Shown: positions 10,701 to 22,100, counted from the stretch's first letter. The stretch is 64,000 bases of DNA from Achatina immaculata (GCA_009760885.1 CM019716.1:14653702-14717701), one strand, 5' to 3'. Numbers and translations are program-made. The notes: generated by a model not told the origin, from the sequence alone.

Positions 10701-13700
10701 GAGACTTCTGTAAACCGCATGAAACTGTCACAGCTGTTCTAAAGATGAAGCTTGGTGAAGCATTGGAACCAGAGGATCTTATAAATAAGACTGACAAAGA
10801 ATTGCTTGCAAAGCTTCATCTTAAAGATGAAATTGGGGTAATGAATCTCAGTGACTACATCATTACTACAGATAGTCTCTCCAGCCTGGTGCGGGAACTT
10901 TTGGATGTAGAATATGGTTTCATGCCAAAAAAAGACCAAGATGTATTGAGACTTTTTTGGAATGGTGGCTACAATGATTATTTTAAAGAGATGAGAACAA
11001 ACCTTTTGTTTGCCAGATCATTTTGGTCTGTCGTACGTCAGAAGGAATATAGAATTTCAAAAGTCTTCAGTGACTGGGATGTGTTCCCAAACATCTATGG
11101 CAGCTGCGGCTCCATGTATCTTGTAGAGAATGCTCCAGACTTGAAGACATTGAATAAAATGTTCCCAGTCATTGATGCAGACTATCAAGACTGGAGAAGC
11201 AGAGCTAAGACGGCCATAGCAATTCTTAATCTTGTCATGCAGATGGACACAATGGAGCACCCGCTTCATCTGTGTGATATTAAGTCCCCTCATTTTGGCA
11301 TCACGCCAAATAACAATGTCAGGTTCATAGATGCCGACACTGTCTTGGCAAATCAGGCATTAATGCGCACCTTGGGAAGCCTGAACTGCACGCTGCACAA
11401 AGACTGTGCCTTCTTTGACTGCGAGGGTTGGTGCCAGCAGGATACCGGAAAATGTAGTCCCATAAGAACAAATAATAACTTGCAGGTGAGATTTCATGCT
11501 TAAAAGAATCAGGCTGTTTGTTGTTCATTAGGATTCTTCAAATATTTATCAATGAATTATTGAATGTGTAGATTACTAAAATTTTAATAACTTTATTACC
11601 CACATTCTGTGTATTTTGAATTGATCACTTTCTCTAGAAATGAGTCATGGATTAGAAACAGGTTACTGGAGGCAACATAATTGTGACTTCTGAGAAGAAT
11701 GTTAAAAGTGACAAGGATGGTTAAAGAGAATTAATGAGGAAAGTCTGATAAAAGCAAATTATAATGAAACTTTTAAAAGAAAATAATCAACAGTCTTATA
11801 CATTTGGTAGAGTGTAGTGTAAATATGAAGATTATTCAGTCTCTTACCTAAAATGCATTGGAAGCAGCAGAAATGTGGTTTATTAGAATAATGTTGCGAA
11901 TCCCCTGGACAGCAAAAATAACTAATGAAGAATGTAGGAGAAGAGCTGGAGAGACAAAAAACCTTGTCAAAAAGATAAGAGAGAGACAATGTACTTTCAT
12001 AGGACATGCAATGAGAAGAGGGGGCATTGAAAATATTATAACAACAGGAAAAATAGAAGGAAGAAGATCAAGAGGAAGACCAAGAGAAATGATACTGGAC
12101 AGTCTGACGGGATGGTGTGAGAGGAGATCACCAACTGAGCTGATGGCATGCATGAAGGATCGCGTACTCTGGAGAAGCATAATAGCCAACGCCAGTCGGC
12201 ACGGCACATGATGATGATGATGACCTAAAATGCTGTGTATGTTTTTTTGTGGCTAATCATCCAATGCTTTGATCTGTCACTTTACTGAGTGCAAGCCTCA
12301 TTGTTTCCTATTTGCTTAATTTGTACAGGTAAGTCAGGGAAAAACTGAAAGAAAACAGACCATGCTTTTTTTGTTGGGCACAAAGTAAATTTGTGTATGA
12401 AAAATCCTACAGCAGCAGTATTCTTGATGTATCATTTAATTTTTTCACGTAGAAACCACTGGCAACTAGTCATGGTCATGATGGATGGTGAGCAGGGAGA
12501 ACAAAGCTAGTTTTAGTGAGAAGAGGAGGACATGATAACAGTTTAACAGAAGGAAGTGTAAAAGAGTAGAGGGATGTGTGACAGTTGAGAGAGAGAGAGA
12601 GAGAGAGAGAGATTGATTTATAGCAGGGGTTCTAAACAAAGAGTATCCATACTTCATGGGGATATGAGAACTAAGTGATGGAGATATGGGACTAGGTCTC
12701 TGAACATCTGGGGATAAAAAAAACATTGTTATTAGATTAGAATTTTCTTGCAGCTGTTCTGTTCGTAGCTACCCATATGTATAGTAAAACCAATATATTG
12801 ATATATTCTTACATACTAGTGCACAGGAGGACATGGCATTCCAGCTGTGCCAATATCCCTGATAACAGGAGAAAGGCTCAAGATTATCACCATCAAGATC
12901 TGTGTTGCTACAGAGCACATATATCTAAGCTTGATATCCACACTATCCAGCTCTCCTCTTGCACTCACCTGATAGCAGGTGTCCTGAACAGCCATTCACT
13001 GGGAATATCCCAGCTCAGACACTAAAGGAGATGAAATCCAAGACGGGATGACTGACAACAAATTGTGCTAATCAGCAAAACACAAGACAAGGCCTCATAC
13101 TTCTTAAAAGCCTGGAAAAAGACATCAGCTCCAGATATTGCCGTGGTCACTGGAAACAATGGGAAGAGAACCACCAGAATTGACATCAGCCAGCTGGTTG
13201 GCTGTGACTGTTTACCTTTCATAGATCTCCACCATCAACACCCCAACAACATATTGAAGAAAAAAAAAAAGGCGTTCTGGAACTTTTAAAAAAAAAAAAA
13301 AGAAGCAAACTTGCAGATATATCCCAGACCTGTGCATTAGACCTTGGTAACATCACACTCACTGGCGATATAAACCATAATGTAAAAGCAGTCACAGCAT
13401 CCATTCTGAAAAACTGCAAAGAAATCTGTCCCATGTGGCTTCAGGAAGGATTACAAACCAAACTGAGGTGAAACACTTGAAAATAAACACCATCAGCTGA
13501 CAGAAGCTGGAGAAAAAAATGGAACAGAATCCATCAACTGACATCACAACCAGACAGAGCAACCTAAAAAAAAAGAGTTAAATTACATCAAAATCTCACA
13601 AATCCAAAAATGCTGGAATGGCAAGACCTCCAACCAGAGTCTTGACAGCATTGTCAGGAAACTCTGGCATTCAGTCACGACCCTAAATTAAGGGCTTATG

Positions 13701-15324
13701 CCATATAGAATGCAGTTGAATCCATCACAGTTGCCACCAGAATGCATAAAGCCTTAAACAACATTGCAAAATGGGCTGCAGATTGGTGTGTCACTAAGAC
13801 AGTGGCCATCAGTTTCTCTCTATCTAACACTTGAGAAACATTAAAAATGACAGTTTACAACTGATACTATAGGAAGACTCACCCACATACCTTAGTGTCA
13901 AGACTGACAGAAGGCTGACATGAGACCCACACATTTTGGAAGCAGAAAGCAGAGTCATCAGATGATTAGAGCTCATAAAAAAACTGGCTGGAACCAACTG
14001 GGGAGCCAATTGTAAAATCTTGCAACAAATGTACACAGGAAACATTCATCCTGCGATGGAACATGAAGTAGTTGCCTGAGCTGTTGCTGCCAGAAAACAA
14101 CAAGCCAAGCATAGTGTAGAGTTCAGGCATAGGAATCATTAACAGAAGGCCTTGAAACAACTTCCATCTCCACACTGGGAACCACTACCAGACTCTCCTC
14201 CCTAGATCAGAGACATGAGGAGAAAGTTCTCATCCACCATTCCAAGCTGCAAAAAATGTTGTCTCATCCAACACACCAGTGGCTTCAGGACAGAGCCAAA
14301 AACTGGAAAGAAACAGCTTCAACTGTCTATCCAAGCAGCTAGCAAGATCCATAGCAGAAATACTCCCAAACACCCCAGAAAATTATTAACCCTTAAAAGT
14401 GGAGAAATATGGAAGGTGGTTGTGGCCCAGTAGATCCCATGACACTGTTGTATGTTGGGAAATGAAAAGCTGACAGGCTTGCCAAATCTGGTAGCCGGCA
14501 ACAACATCAATATCCTGTCTCATACATGAAGCCAAAATATAATCAAACATCATACAAGAAGCTGAAGACTGACCAGCACAACCTACCATTCAGTGACCTC
14601 AGCTCTCATGTCATGAACAAACCATCTTCAGTTTATACACAGGACACCACTGAGTATGCCCCAGCCTCCCATGCACTTCTGATTGCTTATATGAAACAGG
14701 CATGCAGACACATCCTGCAGCTCTTCACCCTCTGCTACAAAGCTCGAACTTGTGTCACAGGGAGCTCTACTGGAATACAAACTTTGGGGCACAAAACGTG
14801 ACCTCCAAAAGACTGCACAATTGATCTGAACAATAAATATAAATGTCTGAAGACTGGAACCATGGAATGCAGAAGAAGAGGAAGAAGGACTTGTGATGAT
14901 GATGATGATTTTGACAGCTTGGCAGAGGAGTATGATGACATACTGGGCAATCTACAGAGAATATGGGGACATATTGGACAATCCATAGGGAGTATAGGGA
15001 TATATGAGACAATCCATATAGGGTCTGTAAGTGTAAAAAGATTGAGAATCCCTAAGTTAGATGCACCAAAGCACTCTATGATGCAGTCTTTGTTTACATT
15101 CATCTGTATTTCAGGTTGTATGTGCCAAAGTCTTTAGATATGGTCTTCTGTCATCACCTCCTCCAGGATTTGATGAGGTTATTACGAGGCTGCTAGACAG
15201 TTGTGCAGATGATATCACAGAGATTACCCAGGAGAAGATTGAAATGAAGAAACCAGATGAAGGAGTTTTAACGACACTCTCATTTCACTTGTCTGACAGT
15301 CTGAATGATATTATACCAGAATGA
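7568..15324 (+). CDS. FAM69/DIPK1-family ER type II membrane kinase-like protein (3 exons visible)
   Basis: Coding exons 7568-7789, 10574-11485 and 15115-15324 join in phase 0 to about 447 residues, close to the roughly 430 usual for the family. FAM69/DIPK1 proteins are Cys-rich type II membrane proteins of the ER with a divergent protein kinase fold. Seen here: an Arg-rich N-terminus (RLRRRRK) before one membrane segment (about residues 28-45); the lumenal C..Y..G.I.G..C..LC signature across the first junction; VLKMK as a possible ion-pair lysine; LCDIKSPHFGI in the catalytic-loop position; FIDAD in the DFG position; a Cys-rich C-terminal segment. The vertebrate EF-hand-like DxDxDG loop is not apparent. 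The true start ATG may be in an upstream exon (an acceptor precedes 7568) or at 7601. Orthology to DIPK1A, B or C is undecided. Confidence 0.85.
7822..7920 (+). repeat. Degenerate tandem repeat, about 25 bp
   Basis: Four imperfect copies of a unit containing gaatatgtgaacttt, just after the first recognised DIPK1 exon. Confidence 0.6.
7985..8081 (+). mobile_element. 3' end of a LINE or SINE with (AATC)n tail, copy 1
   Basis: A block with cagacgggcctg, cccaattcttaaccc and an (AATC)n tail. The same block recurs at 17870-17970 and 55525-55612. A conserved 3' end plus a simple tetranucleotide tail is typical of CR1-like LINEs or their SINEs. Confidence 0.55.
8664..10244 (+). mobile_element. LINE family A copy 1, split by a foldback element
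   Basis: A 5'-truncated LINE ending in (TGA)n. The target duplication gatctggtgaat occurs at 8652-8663 and 10245-10256. Its first 16 bases (8664-8679) are followed by the foldback insertion (8680-9740), after which the LINE resumes at 9741. Coding remnants: LTAFQRMRNI, EPILLYGSESW, MWFIRRMLRIPW, GRRSRGRPREM, ending RHGT. One frameshift falls near 10020. The RT core is absent. Confidence 0.85.
8680..9740 (+). mobile_element. Foldback (hairpin) element, full-length copy 1
   Basis: Left arm 8680-9143, spacer 9144-9187, right arm 9188-9673 and a single tail 9674-9740. The arms are near-perfect reverse complements. The left arm lacks exactly 22 nt that the right arm keeps (around 9585-9610: gtatgattaaggctcacg). 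A 16-bp target duplication, ctgactgcatttcaga, sits at 8664-8679 and 9741-9756. The right arm carries GGC-TCAC-GCC-GAAA (9597-9610), and the tail has ctttactgcagt; both are shared in layout with the PLE pLTRs. No ORF encodes a known protein. It is inserted in the DIPK1 intron. Confidence 0.9.
10257..10425 (+). repeat. 34-bp minisatellite, about 5 units
   Basis: Imperfect units beginning gggatat(a/t)caaggtttct and rich in attttcat, immediately after the LINE A target duplication and ending about 150 bp before the main DIPK1 exon. Confidence 0.75.
10574..11485 (+). CDS. DIPK1-like gene, main kinase-like exon
   Basis: Acceptor tttatttgcag ends at 10573; donor GTGAGA follows 11485. The 304 codons carry the Cys-rich lumenal segment (GDLCEPLC), the kinase-like N and C lobes, the catalytic-loop equivalent LCDIKSPHFGI, FIDAD, and the Cys-rich block CTLHKDCAFFDCEGWCQQ. 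The frame stays open upstream into the intron and 18 bases past the donor, which is not coding support. Confidence 0.88.
11857..12222 (+). mobile_element. LINE family A copy 2, intact target duplication
   Basis: A 5'-truncated insertion whose remaining frame is open to its end (MWFIRIMLRIPW ... GRRSRGRPREM ... SRHGT), followed by (ATG)n. Target duplication acctaaaatgc at 11846-11856 and 12223-12233. It lies in the second DIPK1 intron and is nearly identical to copy 1 over the shared part, so the family moved fairly recently. Confidence 0.9.
12583..12612 (+). repeat. (GA)n microsatellite
   Basis: A run of about 15 GA dinucleotides. Confidence 0.85.
12820..14800 (+). pseudogene. Old non-LTR element with RNase H-like C-terminus (I/Jockey type)
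   Basis: No intact frame, but recognisable pieces in order: an endonuclease-like end (SAPDIAVVTGN ... RTTRIDISQLVGCD, 13120-13220), an RT C-terminal motif KKLAGTNWGA (near 13980, a common xLvGtkWGa signature) and a GNEK-DRLAKSG-like RNase H segment (near 14460, now frameshifted). RNase H-bearing LINEs belong to I-like groups. It fills much of the last DIPK1 intron and is the oldest-looking insert there. A GAT-rich stretch lies near 14890-14910. Confidence 0.55.
15115..15324 (+). CDS. DIPK1-like gene, terminal exon
   Basis: Acceptor ctgtatttcag ends at 15114. The exon starts VVCAKVFRYGLL and stops with TGA at 15322-15324 (69 codons). The frame matches the preceding exon, and its content (SPPPGFDEVITRLLDSCAD) fits the helical C-terminal tail of FAM69 proteins. 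No long noncoding conservation is visible beyond the stop. Confidence 0.8.
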   Translation, partial: VVCAKVFRYGLLSSPPPGFDEVITRLLDSCADDITEITQEKIEMKKPDEGVLTTLSFHLSDSLNDIIPE

Positions 15325-15940
15325 CAGAGTGAGTCCTCAGAGGTATCATGCAGATGTTAGTAAAGTAGCATATTGTTTTCATAATTAAAAAAGTTCATCT
15401 TAGGTTTTTAAAACCTCATTTAGTTTAAATAGTATGCAGAGTAGTAAGCTGGTTCCAACACTGCTCAAGTCTGCATTCTGAAGAAATGTTACTATCTCTT
15501 TAAAGGTACCTGCAAGTCAGATATGACTCAAAATGCTGCTGGAACAAGTGTTTTTCGCAGGAAAATGATATGCTTTTCACAGGACAATCCATATTTAAAA
15601 GAGTTTCTGATATTTTGTATGTATCAAAGGCTTTCCAGATACAGTAGAAGCAGAACTGGAATTTCCAAATGCCCAGTAAATCTCAACCAATAAATGACAG
15701 TAGTTCATGAGTATGTTCTATAACTATTGTCAGTCTGCAACTATTGTGATCTTTGTTATTGTTCAGCATAATACTTTTGCAGATTCATGTTTTGTTTTTT
15801 TTTCCCGCTGTAATGAAAACGTGAATTTCATAAATTGTAATTGATGTGGCGTGTTTGGTTGTATTTTTATTTATTACAGTAATTCTGTTCTCAGAAATTA
15901 TGACCAGGCATCTGAAGCGTGAACTGTGAATACATTTTCT
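15325..15940 (+). other. Probable DIPK1 3' UTR and flank
   Basis: No ORF of note. The first AATAAA after the stop is at 15689-15694 and is a candidate polyadenylation signal; others occur further downstream (for example near 21420). Confidence 0.4.
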
Positions 15941-15944
15941 TTCT

Positions 15945-16505
15945 TACATCTTACATCCTTCCTGTGCCGCTAAACGTCACGTAGGGCCTGCATGGTAGTT
16001 TGCCAAGATGTCCTTTCTTCGGCGAGTTTTTCAGTCTCATAAAGGGATGTTATGCCCACTGAATTGGCTTCTCTTAACAATGTCCTCTTTAAGTTTCACG
16101 TGGTTGACCTCTTTTTCTTCAGCCTGTTGTGTTCCATTTGATAGCTTGTTTGGGGATTTTCTGATTGTTTCTTCTCATCACACGACCAACATATGTCCGT
16201 CTTCTTTTTCTGATAAACCATGCAACAGGTTGTTGTTTGCTCATCTGTCTGATCTCTGCGTTGTTCTTGAATTCATTCCACTTTATACCAAGTATTATCC
16301 TTAGGCATTTGTTTTCGAAAGAGTCTAATTTCTTGTCTATTTCTTTAGTTGTTTTCCAGCTTTCACATGCATACATGAGGATGGATATTACATTTGAATT
16401 GAATAATCATAACTTGGTTTTTGTGCTTATAACTTTTGAATGCCATATGTTCTCAAGATTGTTGAAGGTCAATGCTGCTTTGGCAAGTCAAATTCTAAAT
16501 TTTCG
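15945..16505 (-). mobile_element. LINE fragment (family B, copy 2)
   Basis: The minus strand keeps an 85-codon frame with YACESWKTTKEID, LRIILGIKWNEF and RRRRTYVGRVMRRN, the C-terminal region that follows the RT domain. Same family as 2563-3095 and 51570-52140. Confidence 0.8.
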
Positions 16506-16629
16506 TTGAAGCCCAGTAAATGACTGTAACAAACACTAGTAAGAGTACAGTCAACATGTAATATTCCCATTGGCTTTGAAAAGTGTAAACCATACTGAAG
16601 CAACTTCATTTTCACCAGCCAACCAATTA

Positions 16630-16840
16630 GAAGTAAAGGTAAAGGTAATCCTGTCATGCCTTAGAGGCACATAGGGATATGGTGTTAGTGCCCATATTTT
16701 TCTTGACCTGTCAGCACACTAGAGGGTGATATGGTTAGTATCACGCCTGGCCGCCTTTCCTTCCCCAACTCCAGAAGAAGCTGGGTACCTGTTTCTACAG
16801 CTGGATGACTAGGGGTGCCCCGGCCGGATTTGAAGTAAAG
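16630..16840 (+). repeat. Possible SINE-like interspersed repeat
   Basis: Starts with an aaggtaaaggta lead and contains ctgggtacctgtttctacagctgg and ccggccggatttgaa. The layout resembles short interspersed repeats seen in many marine invertebrates, but only one copy is present here and no clear A/B boxes or tail were found. Confidence 0.35.
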
Positions 16841-16920
16841 AAGGATATTCATTTATTGTTAAATTACAAAGAAAATATGTAATAACTTATTATTCAACAG
16901 AACAGTAAACTGACACATAT

Positions 16921-17440
16921 GAGGGCGATCCTAGAAGTAAGTTCCAATGACTTATAAAAAATTCAACAATGCTGTTGCATTAACCATGTATATTCGCAGT
17001 TGAATGGCGTACTATTAACTATTTTTGACATAGTTTCCCACCTTGTTGAGGCACTTGTCATAGCAAGGCAGTAGATTTTGTATCCCTACATCATAAAATG
17101 TTGCCTGCCTACAGTGCAAACCAAGTGTTAATGACTTCCTTGACCTCGTTATCGAGAGCAGAACTTTCAGTAATCAAAATCAGTCAGGCACAACTGTGTG
17201 AAGAACTGACTGTGAAATTTGTGGAAAATGCCGGGATAGTGATGAAAGGGTGAATCACCTGTCCTCATGAACCTTTTCAACCACTGTATGATCCAAATCT
17301 TCATTAACAGCAGATGGTCAGCCAATTCCTGGATCATCATGCACATTTTTGGTGACCATTATTAAAATTTCTCATCCATCGCTGGAGCATAGACTCACTT
17401 ATGCATGTTCTTCATACACTTGACAAACTTTGCTGATAAA
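16921..17440 (-). mobile_element. Internally deleted mariner-like element
   Basis: A TIR-like end (gagggcgatcctagaagtaa) follows TA at 16919-16920. On the minus strand an N-terminal helix-turn-helix-like segment (TLSSLSRHFPQISQSVL) runs into the extreme C-terminus (LPCYDKCLNKVGNYV), so the catalytic core is absent. The opposite TIR was not found. Confidence 0.65.
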
Positions 17441-17812
17441 TGCTGGCTGTTTTCATGTTTCTTGCATTTAAGAAACAGAAAAGTTTAGACCATATTTCAC
17501 GGGCAGCAGGCATCTCAATTTTCTTGAACAATTTGTGCATACAGAATGATGCTTTAACATCATTCAATTTTAATAAATTATGTGTTGTATACAGGAACAC
17601 AGCACACAAGTTATCATCCAGTAAAATTAACTCATAGCGGAACTATATAGAATTGTAACTAATTTTTAGGATTGCCTCATACACAACAATACGTAATCAA
17701 TTATCTTTCATGTCATTCCTCATTCTTACACTGAGAATATGTGTTTGATGTATCTAACATTTACTCTCAGTGTCCTGTGTACTTATATTTCATATATTTT
17801 CATCTTGCATTC

Positions 17813-17830
17813 TTATATATATATATATAT
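17813..17830. repeat. (TA)n microsatellite
   Basis: A short run of alternating T and A. Confidence 0.8.
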
Positions 17831-17869
17831 TCATATAATTTTGTATACCTTATTAAATTGAGTGTATGG

Positions 17870-17970
17870 GAAAAATGAAAGATGGAGTGATAAAAGGCAG
17901 AATGTGAGACTGGTCTGCACACCCAATTCGTCACCCCTTTTAAAATAAAGATCGAATCATTCATTCTCAT
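17870..17970 (+). mobile_element. LINE/SINE 3' end with ATTC-type tail, copy 2
   Basis: Diverged copy of the block at 7985-8081 (aatgtgagactggtctg, cccaattcgtcacccc, then aataaagatcgaatcattc). Confidence 0.5.
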
Positions 17971-18431
17971 TTTTATTTTGTGTATATCATGATTTATTGC
18001 CCTGATGAATAATGAGAGTGAGCCATACTTCAAACTTGTTAAAATAGTAGACATTAAAGCGTATTTAGCCTATTTTAGCAAATAACAAGAGAAAGTTATT
18101 GTTCATACTTGCTATAATTATGGATATTAAAGTATATTTTAGTTTATTATTGCAGCAAATACATGAGAAAGACAGTGTTCACAATTTCTAAAATAATAAA
18201 GATGAGAGTCTTTCATTTTATTGATGAAGTGAATAATGACAACTGATTAAACATTAATATTATCATCTGCAGAAAGTAAATTCTGTTCTCTCAGGCCTGT
18301 TGCGTGCTTATATTTATTTTGGCCAGGGTTGCTTGTAGAAACAAGCTTAGAGGGGACAGCTAGTATATTCGGATATACATGATAGATGGAAGTGCTCCAT
18401 TATTGACAACTGATGCAGCATGACAGAAACA

Positions 18432-18575
18432 CACGATAGTGTATAAGCATACAACTATACACAAAGCACTGCAGTAAAGCTGTGATATCAAAATGTATAA
18501 ACCAGGAAAAAAAGTAGGAACAGCTTTGTATTCGTTAAATAATAAAGCTGTTCCTACTTTTTTTCCTAGTTTATA
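18432..18575 (-). mobile_element. Foldback element, minimal copy
   Basis: Reads tail (with gtataagcatacaactatac and actgcagtaaagctgtgat) and then a short hairpin made only of the arm ends (taaaccaggaaaaaaagtag pairing with its complement ending at 18575). Target duplication catgacagaaaca at 18419-18431 and 18576-18588. At 144 bp it keeps just the two termini, showing that the internal arms are dispensable for insertion. Confidence 0.85.
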
Positions 18576-18669
18576 CATGACAGAAACAGGGTAGATTAAA
18601 CAAAAAAAAAGTAAAGGCAGCATACCCTTGAGTACTTGTAACTTTGAGCAAATGAACATAATGGTCATA

Positions 18670-19140
18670 TTACTTCGTCACATCCTTCCAAGTTGATATA
18701 ATTCTTGTGTCATTCCACTAGCTGTTTCATTTCTTAGGAGGAGAAGCATTTCAGCTGCTTCCAAATCCACATCTGCATCACTTCCATAACCTCATCATCA
18801 GAGGTGAACCAGTGACCATGTAGAACCTCTTTAAATGGACCAAAGACAATGGATCAAGGCTGTAAGAGGGATGAGGAAGATGTTCAGACTGCAGCTGCTT
18901 CATTGCCTCCGCTGTTCTGCCAGCCGCTTGGGGGGGGGGGACATACACTGTCATGGTGCAGAAAGACTGTTTTTGACAGCATTCCTTAACTTTTGCTGTC
19001 TGCCCAATCAACATCCTATGATGAGTTTAACCAGATTTCACTTCCTTTGCTCAAAGACATCTCACTACAGTGCATTTTTCATCAGTGGTGCTATCCTGCA
19101 TTGGAGCATCCATGTTTTTTTTTACTTTGACTAGACTAAG
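18670..19140 (-). mobile_element. Mariner transposase fragment
   Basis: The minus strand shows a degraded catalytic C-terminal region: FLHHDSVCPP (for the HDNARPH motif) and LPHPSYSLDPLSL (for LPHPPYSPDLAPSD). Frameshifted and non-functional. A G run at about 18931-18939 disrupts the frame. Confidence 0.65.
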
Positions 19141-19521
19141 GGCAGAGAGCTGTGTTGTGCTGTCTGAACTACCCATCGGCCATTGTGAATATGTTGTAGC
19201 ATGTCAGCTACTAACCTTGTGGTTATAGCATAAATTTCAAACTGCCTTTACATTTTTATTATCTCTCATTATTTGTCACCATTTTGTTTCTAACTGTCAT
19301 TGATTCTTTTCCAGTTTTTAAAATGTGTCTCTGCTAATGAAATATTTAATCTTGTTGAGACCTTTATCTTCTTTTCCAATGTTTGAACCTTCATGTGATC
19401 ACAGTATGTCTTTGAATTGTTGCAACTTTAAATGTTATAGGAGAGAAATGCTACTTCTCTCAAGTATTATTTTTATTTTGCAAGTGGATATTATGTAACT
19501 CTTTTGTTTTTAAAATGTTAA

Positions 19522-20182
19522 CTCTTCCCATGCCACAGGAAGAAACATGGATGTTCCATTTGGTGCTGGAGTAAAAGCACAGGTCTTGATATGTAACAGG
19601 GGTGTAGTTGGAAAAGTGAATGAAATACAGTATTTCCATGTTATGTGTACTTATTATGTTTCAAAATAACTAAAAATGTATGAAGATTTCATAAATGCTG
19701 AGTTTTTTTTTAGAAAAAAAGAAGTAATGTGATGTTTTTAGACAATAATTGTGTCCTACTTACCATCGGGTACAGTATGTACCATCTGAGATGCCTAGAA
19801 CTACCTGTCGATCTCGTCTTGTGATTGTATGTGCCTTTCTCCCTAAAATAATGTCTGAAATAACCTTCTGACTACTTCTCCAGTCATCTAATATGTCTAA
19901 ATCTATTTGGGATACATCCAAGAACAGTGGTCTGGTCATAGGGTATGTCCATATCCCTATCTGCATCATCAAAAATTAAAAATTCACGACAGTCACTTCG
20001 ATTTTCTCCCTCATTACTAGGCACTCTTCGGCCATGATGAACAGGGTCACGGGGCATGCACATTAAATGTTTACAATCTAAATGTTACACTGGGTTTTTC
20101 ATGAAACAAAGCATGTAGTGAAATATGACACTATGGACACAAAGCGGAAGTGACAATTATTAGTCATTAGGCATGGGAAGAG
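19522..20182 (-). mobile_element. piggyBac-like non-autonomous element, copy A
   Basis: Terminal repeats ctcttcccatgcc and ggcatgggaagag are flanked by TTAA (19518-19521) and a mutated TTCA (20183-20186). TTAA target sites are diagnostic of piggyBac-type transposition. A minus-strand frame includes PLFLDVSQIDLDILDDWRSS, also present in copy B (33483-34170), probably a transposase remnant. Confidence 0.8.
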
Positions 20183-20189
20183 TTCATGA

Positions 20190-22100
20190 GAGGTTGTTTT
20201 GAAAGTGATAATATTGTGATAGTTTTGAGGTATTCAGAGTTGTGATAATACTGTGAATAGGCTTTTTTCAGTTTCTGAGTTTTGTTTTTATTTTTTAATA
20301 CAAATATTTGCCTTTCCTTGTATTTATGTACTTAGAACTTCAAAGTGGTATTATATATGCACTATTTTTTTAAAATCTCTTATACACACAATTATGCCAT
20401 GATATATGTTTTTTTTGTATATCATATTAAACATGCAATTTTTTTTATTCCATTGCATAAAGTATTTTTTATATATGAAAAATCTAACAATCTTGGAAGG
20501 GTACATAATGGGGAAAAGAAAGAGAGGAAGACCAAGGTAATCTGCAAATGGATGCATCAGTAGCAGGGCATCTTGCTTACAACCATGTGACATACAGGAC
20601 AGCTGTTAGGGAGGCAGTAGTAATATCCTTAATTCATTTTTTCTTATATTTTACTTTAGAATTTAATCAGTGTGTTTTTTCCTTAGAAGATTCAAAATAA
20701 AGTTTAATAGTGTCCATTTTCTTTTTAGAAGATTCACATTAAAGCTTAATTAATGCTTTTTAAAATATTTTTTTAAAAGAAGATTCACGTTAAAGCTTAA
20801 TTAAGGTTTTTTTTTTTTAAGTTAAAATTACATTAAAGCCTTCTCAGTGGTAACATTTATACAGGACGGAAGCTGTTTCCAGAATTTTGTTTGCTTGAAA
20901 TACTTCTGCTTTATGTAAGTAACATCCATTGTCCAGATACAAGATTTATGGGTAAGTCTTATGATTTCTGCCATTCTAGAAGACAGCATTGGAACAAGTG
21001 GGTTCCCTGCACTTAGTGGAAGTTGTAGAGTACCACTGTGTTAAGCAGCCTCTTTCACTCCTGTATATCTGACAAGGTTTATCAGATTTTACAGATGGAA
21101 TGTCGATTTCCTGTGTTCATGACATTGCTTGTATGCCATGTGTCAATTTTTTTTTGGTAAGTTTTTATATTTGAGGTTATGAAACTTTATTGAGGGTAAT
21201 TGTTAACTGGGTTCACACTTGTTATTTTTAAGTGATATATATTTGATAAATTGCTTTACATTTTGATCTCTTAAATGCAGCATATTTACTTATTTATAAA
21301 ACTTTCCACAGTGAGAGGTGATCACTGTAATAACTTTTGTTATGTGTTTGATGTGATGATAACTGTGAAACTGCACACATTATGACAATTGAAAACATTG
21401 TCAGTATGAAGCGTTATGAAAATAAATGATTTGCTGAAGATGATTTTCTGTGCTTACTTGTGGCATTTTGCATGCGGCAAGGATGGGGGTAAAGTGCTGG
21501 TGCCTTCACACTTCTGGGCTGTAGCACTGTGAGCTAAAGAGGCAAGCAACTGTTTTCATTTGGTCAGGAAAAAAAAAATTCCACCCCATTGAGGAATCAA
21601 ATCTGGGAGCTTTTGGTCAGCAGGTGAGTGCACTAAATGCACACAAATGTTCAGTTTCACTCAGCTTGCTCTCAAAATGCCTTCAGTGTGTAAAGTGAAT
21701 TGTGTACCATTTTATAATGGAAACATGAGATTTACTGATGGTAAAATCTGAGCACAAGTTTCATAATAGGACTGTTTGTCACTGATATTGTTTATTTAAG
21801 GTTTAGAAATTGAAGATTATTTTTCACCTATGTTTTTGTTTGTCATAGTATAGAAGTTGGTTACATTACATTATTTGTCATAGTATAGAAGTTGGTTACA
21901 TTACATTACTTTTGATGTTTATAATAGCATTATGAAAGTAGTAATTATTTATAATGGGAAGATTTTTTTCTACTTTGAAGTACTTATGGGTTTTTATTTT
22001 GTTGAAGGTCATAATAAATAAAAAAATAAAGCAGTCATATGGGTTAGTTTGTTATTTTATTTCATTTCAGAGGATCCATCAGATTTTGGGTGTCTGAAAT
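20190..22100. other. Intergenic, AT-rich, small repeats
   Basis: No gene seen. Between 20680 and 20835 there are about three diverged copies of a unit with agaagattcacattaaagct. At 21845-21911 a 37-bp segment (catagtatagaagttggtta) is duplicated in tandem. Confidence 0.5.
20495..20625 (+). mobile_element. LINE family C 3' end fragment
   Basis: Contains cttggaagggtacataatgg, RKRGRPR coding and the block agcagggcatcttgcttaca. Same family as 41730-42345, 47660-47905, 53370-53612 and 60025-60235. Confidence 0.75.

Noticed and set aside
14862..15137. Acidic DDDD-rich 91-codon ORF before the last DIPK1 exon
   Set aside because: GAT-rich simple sequence in the intron; its frame differs from the supported exon start at 15115.
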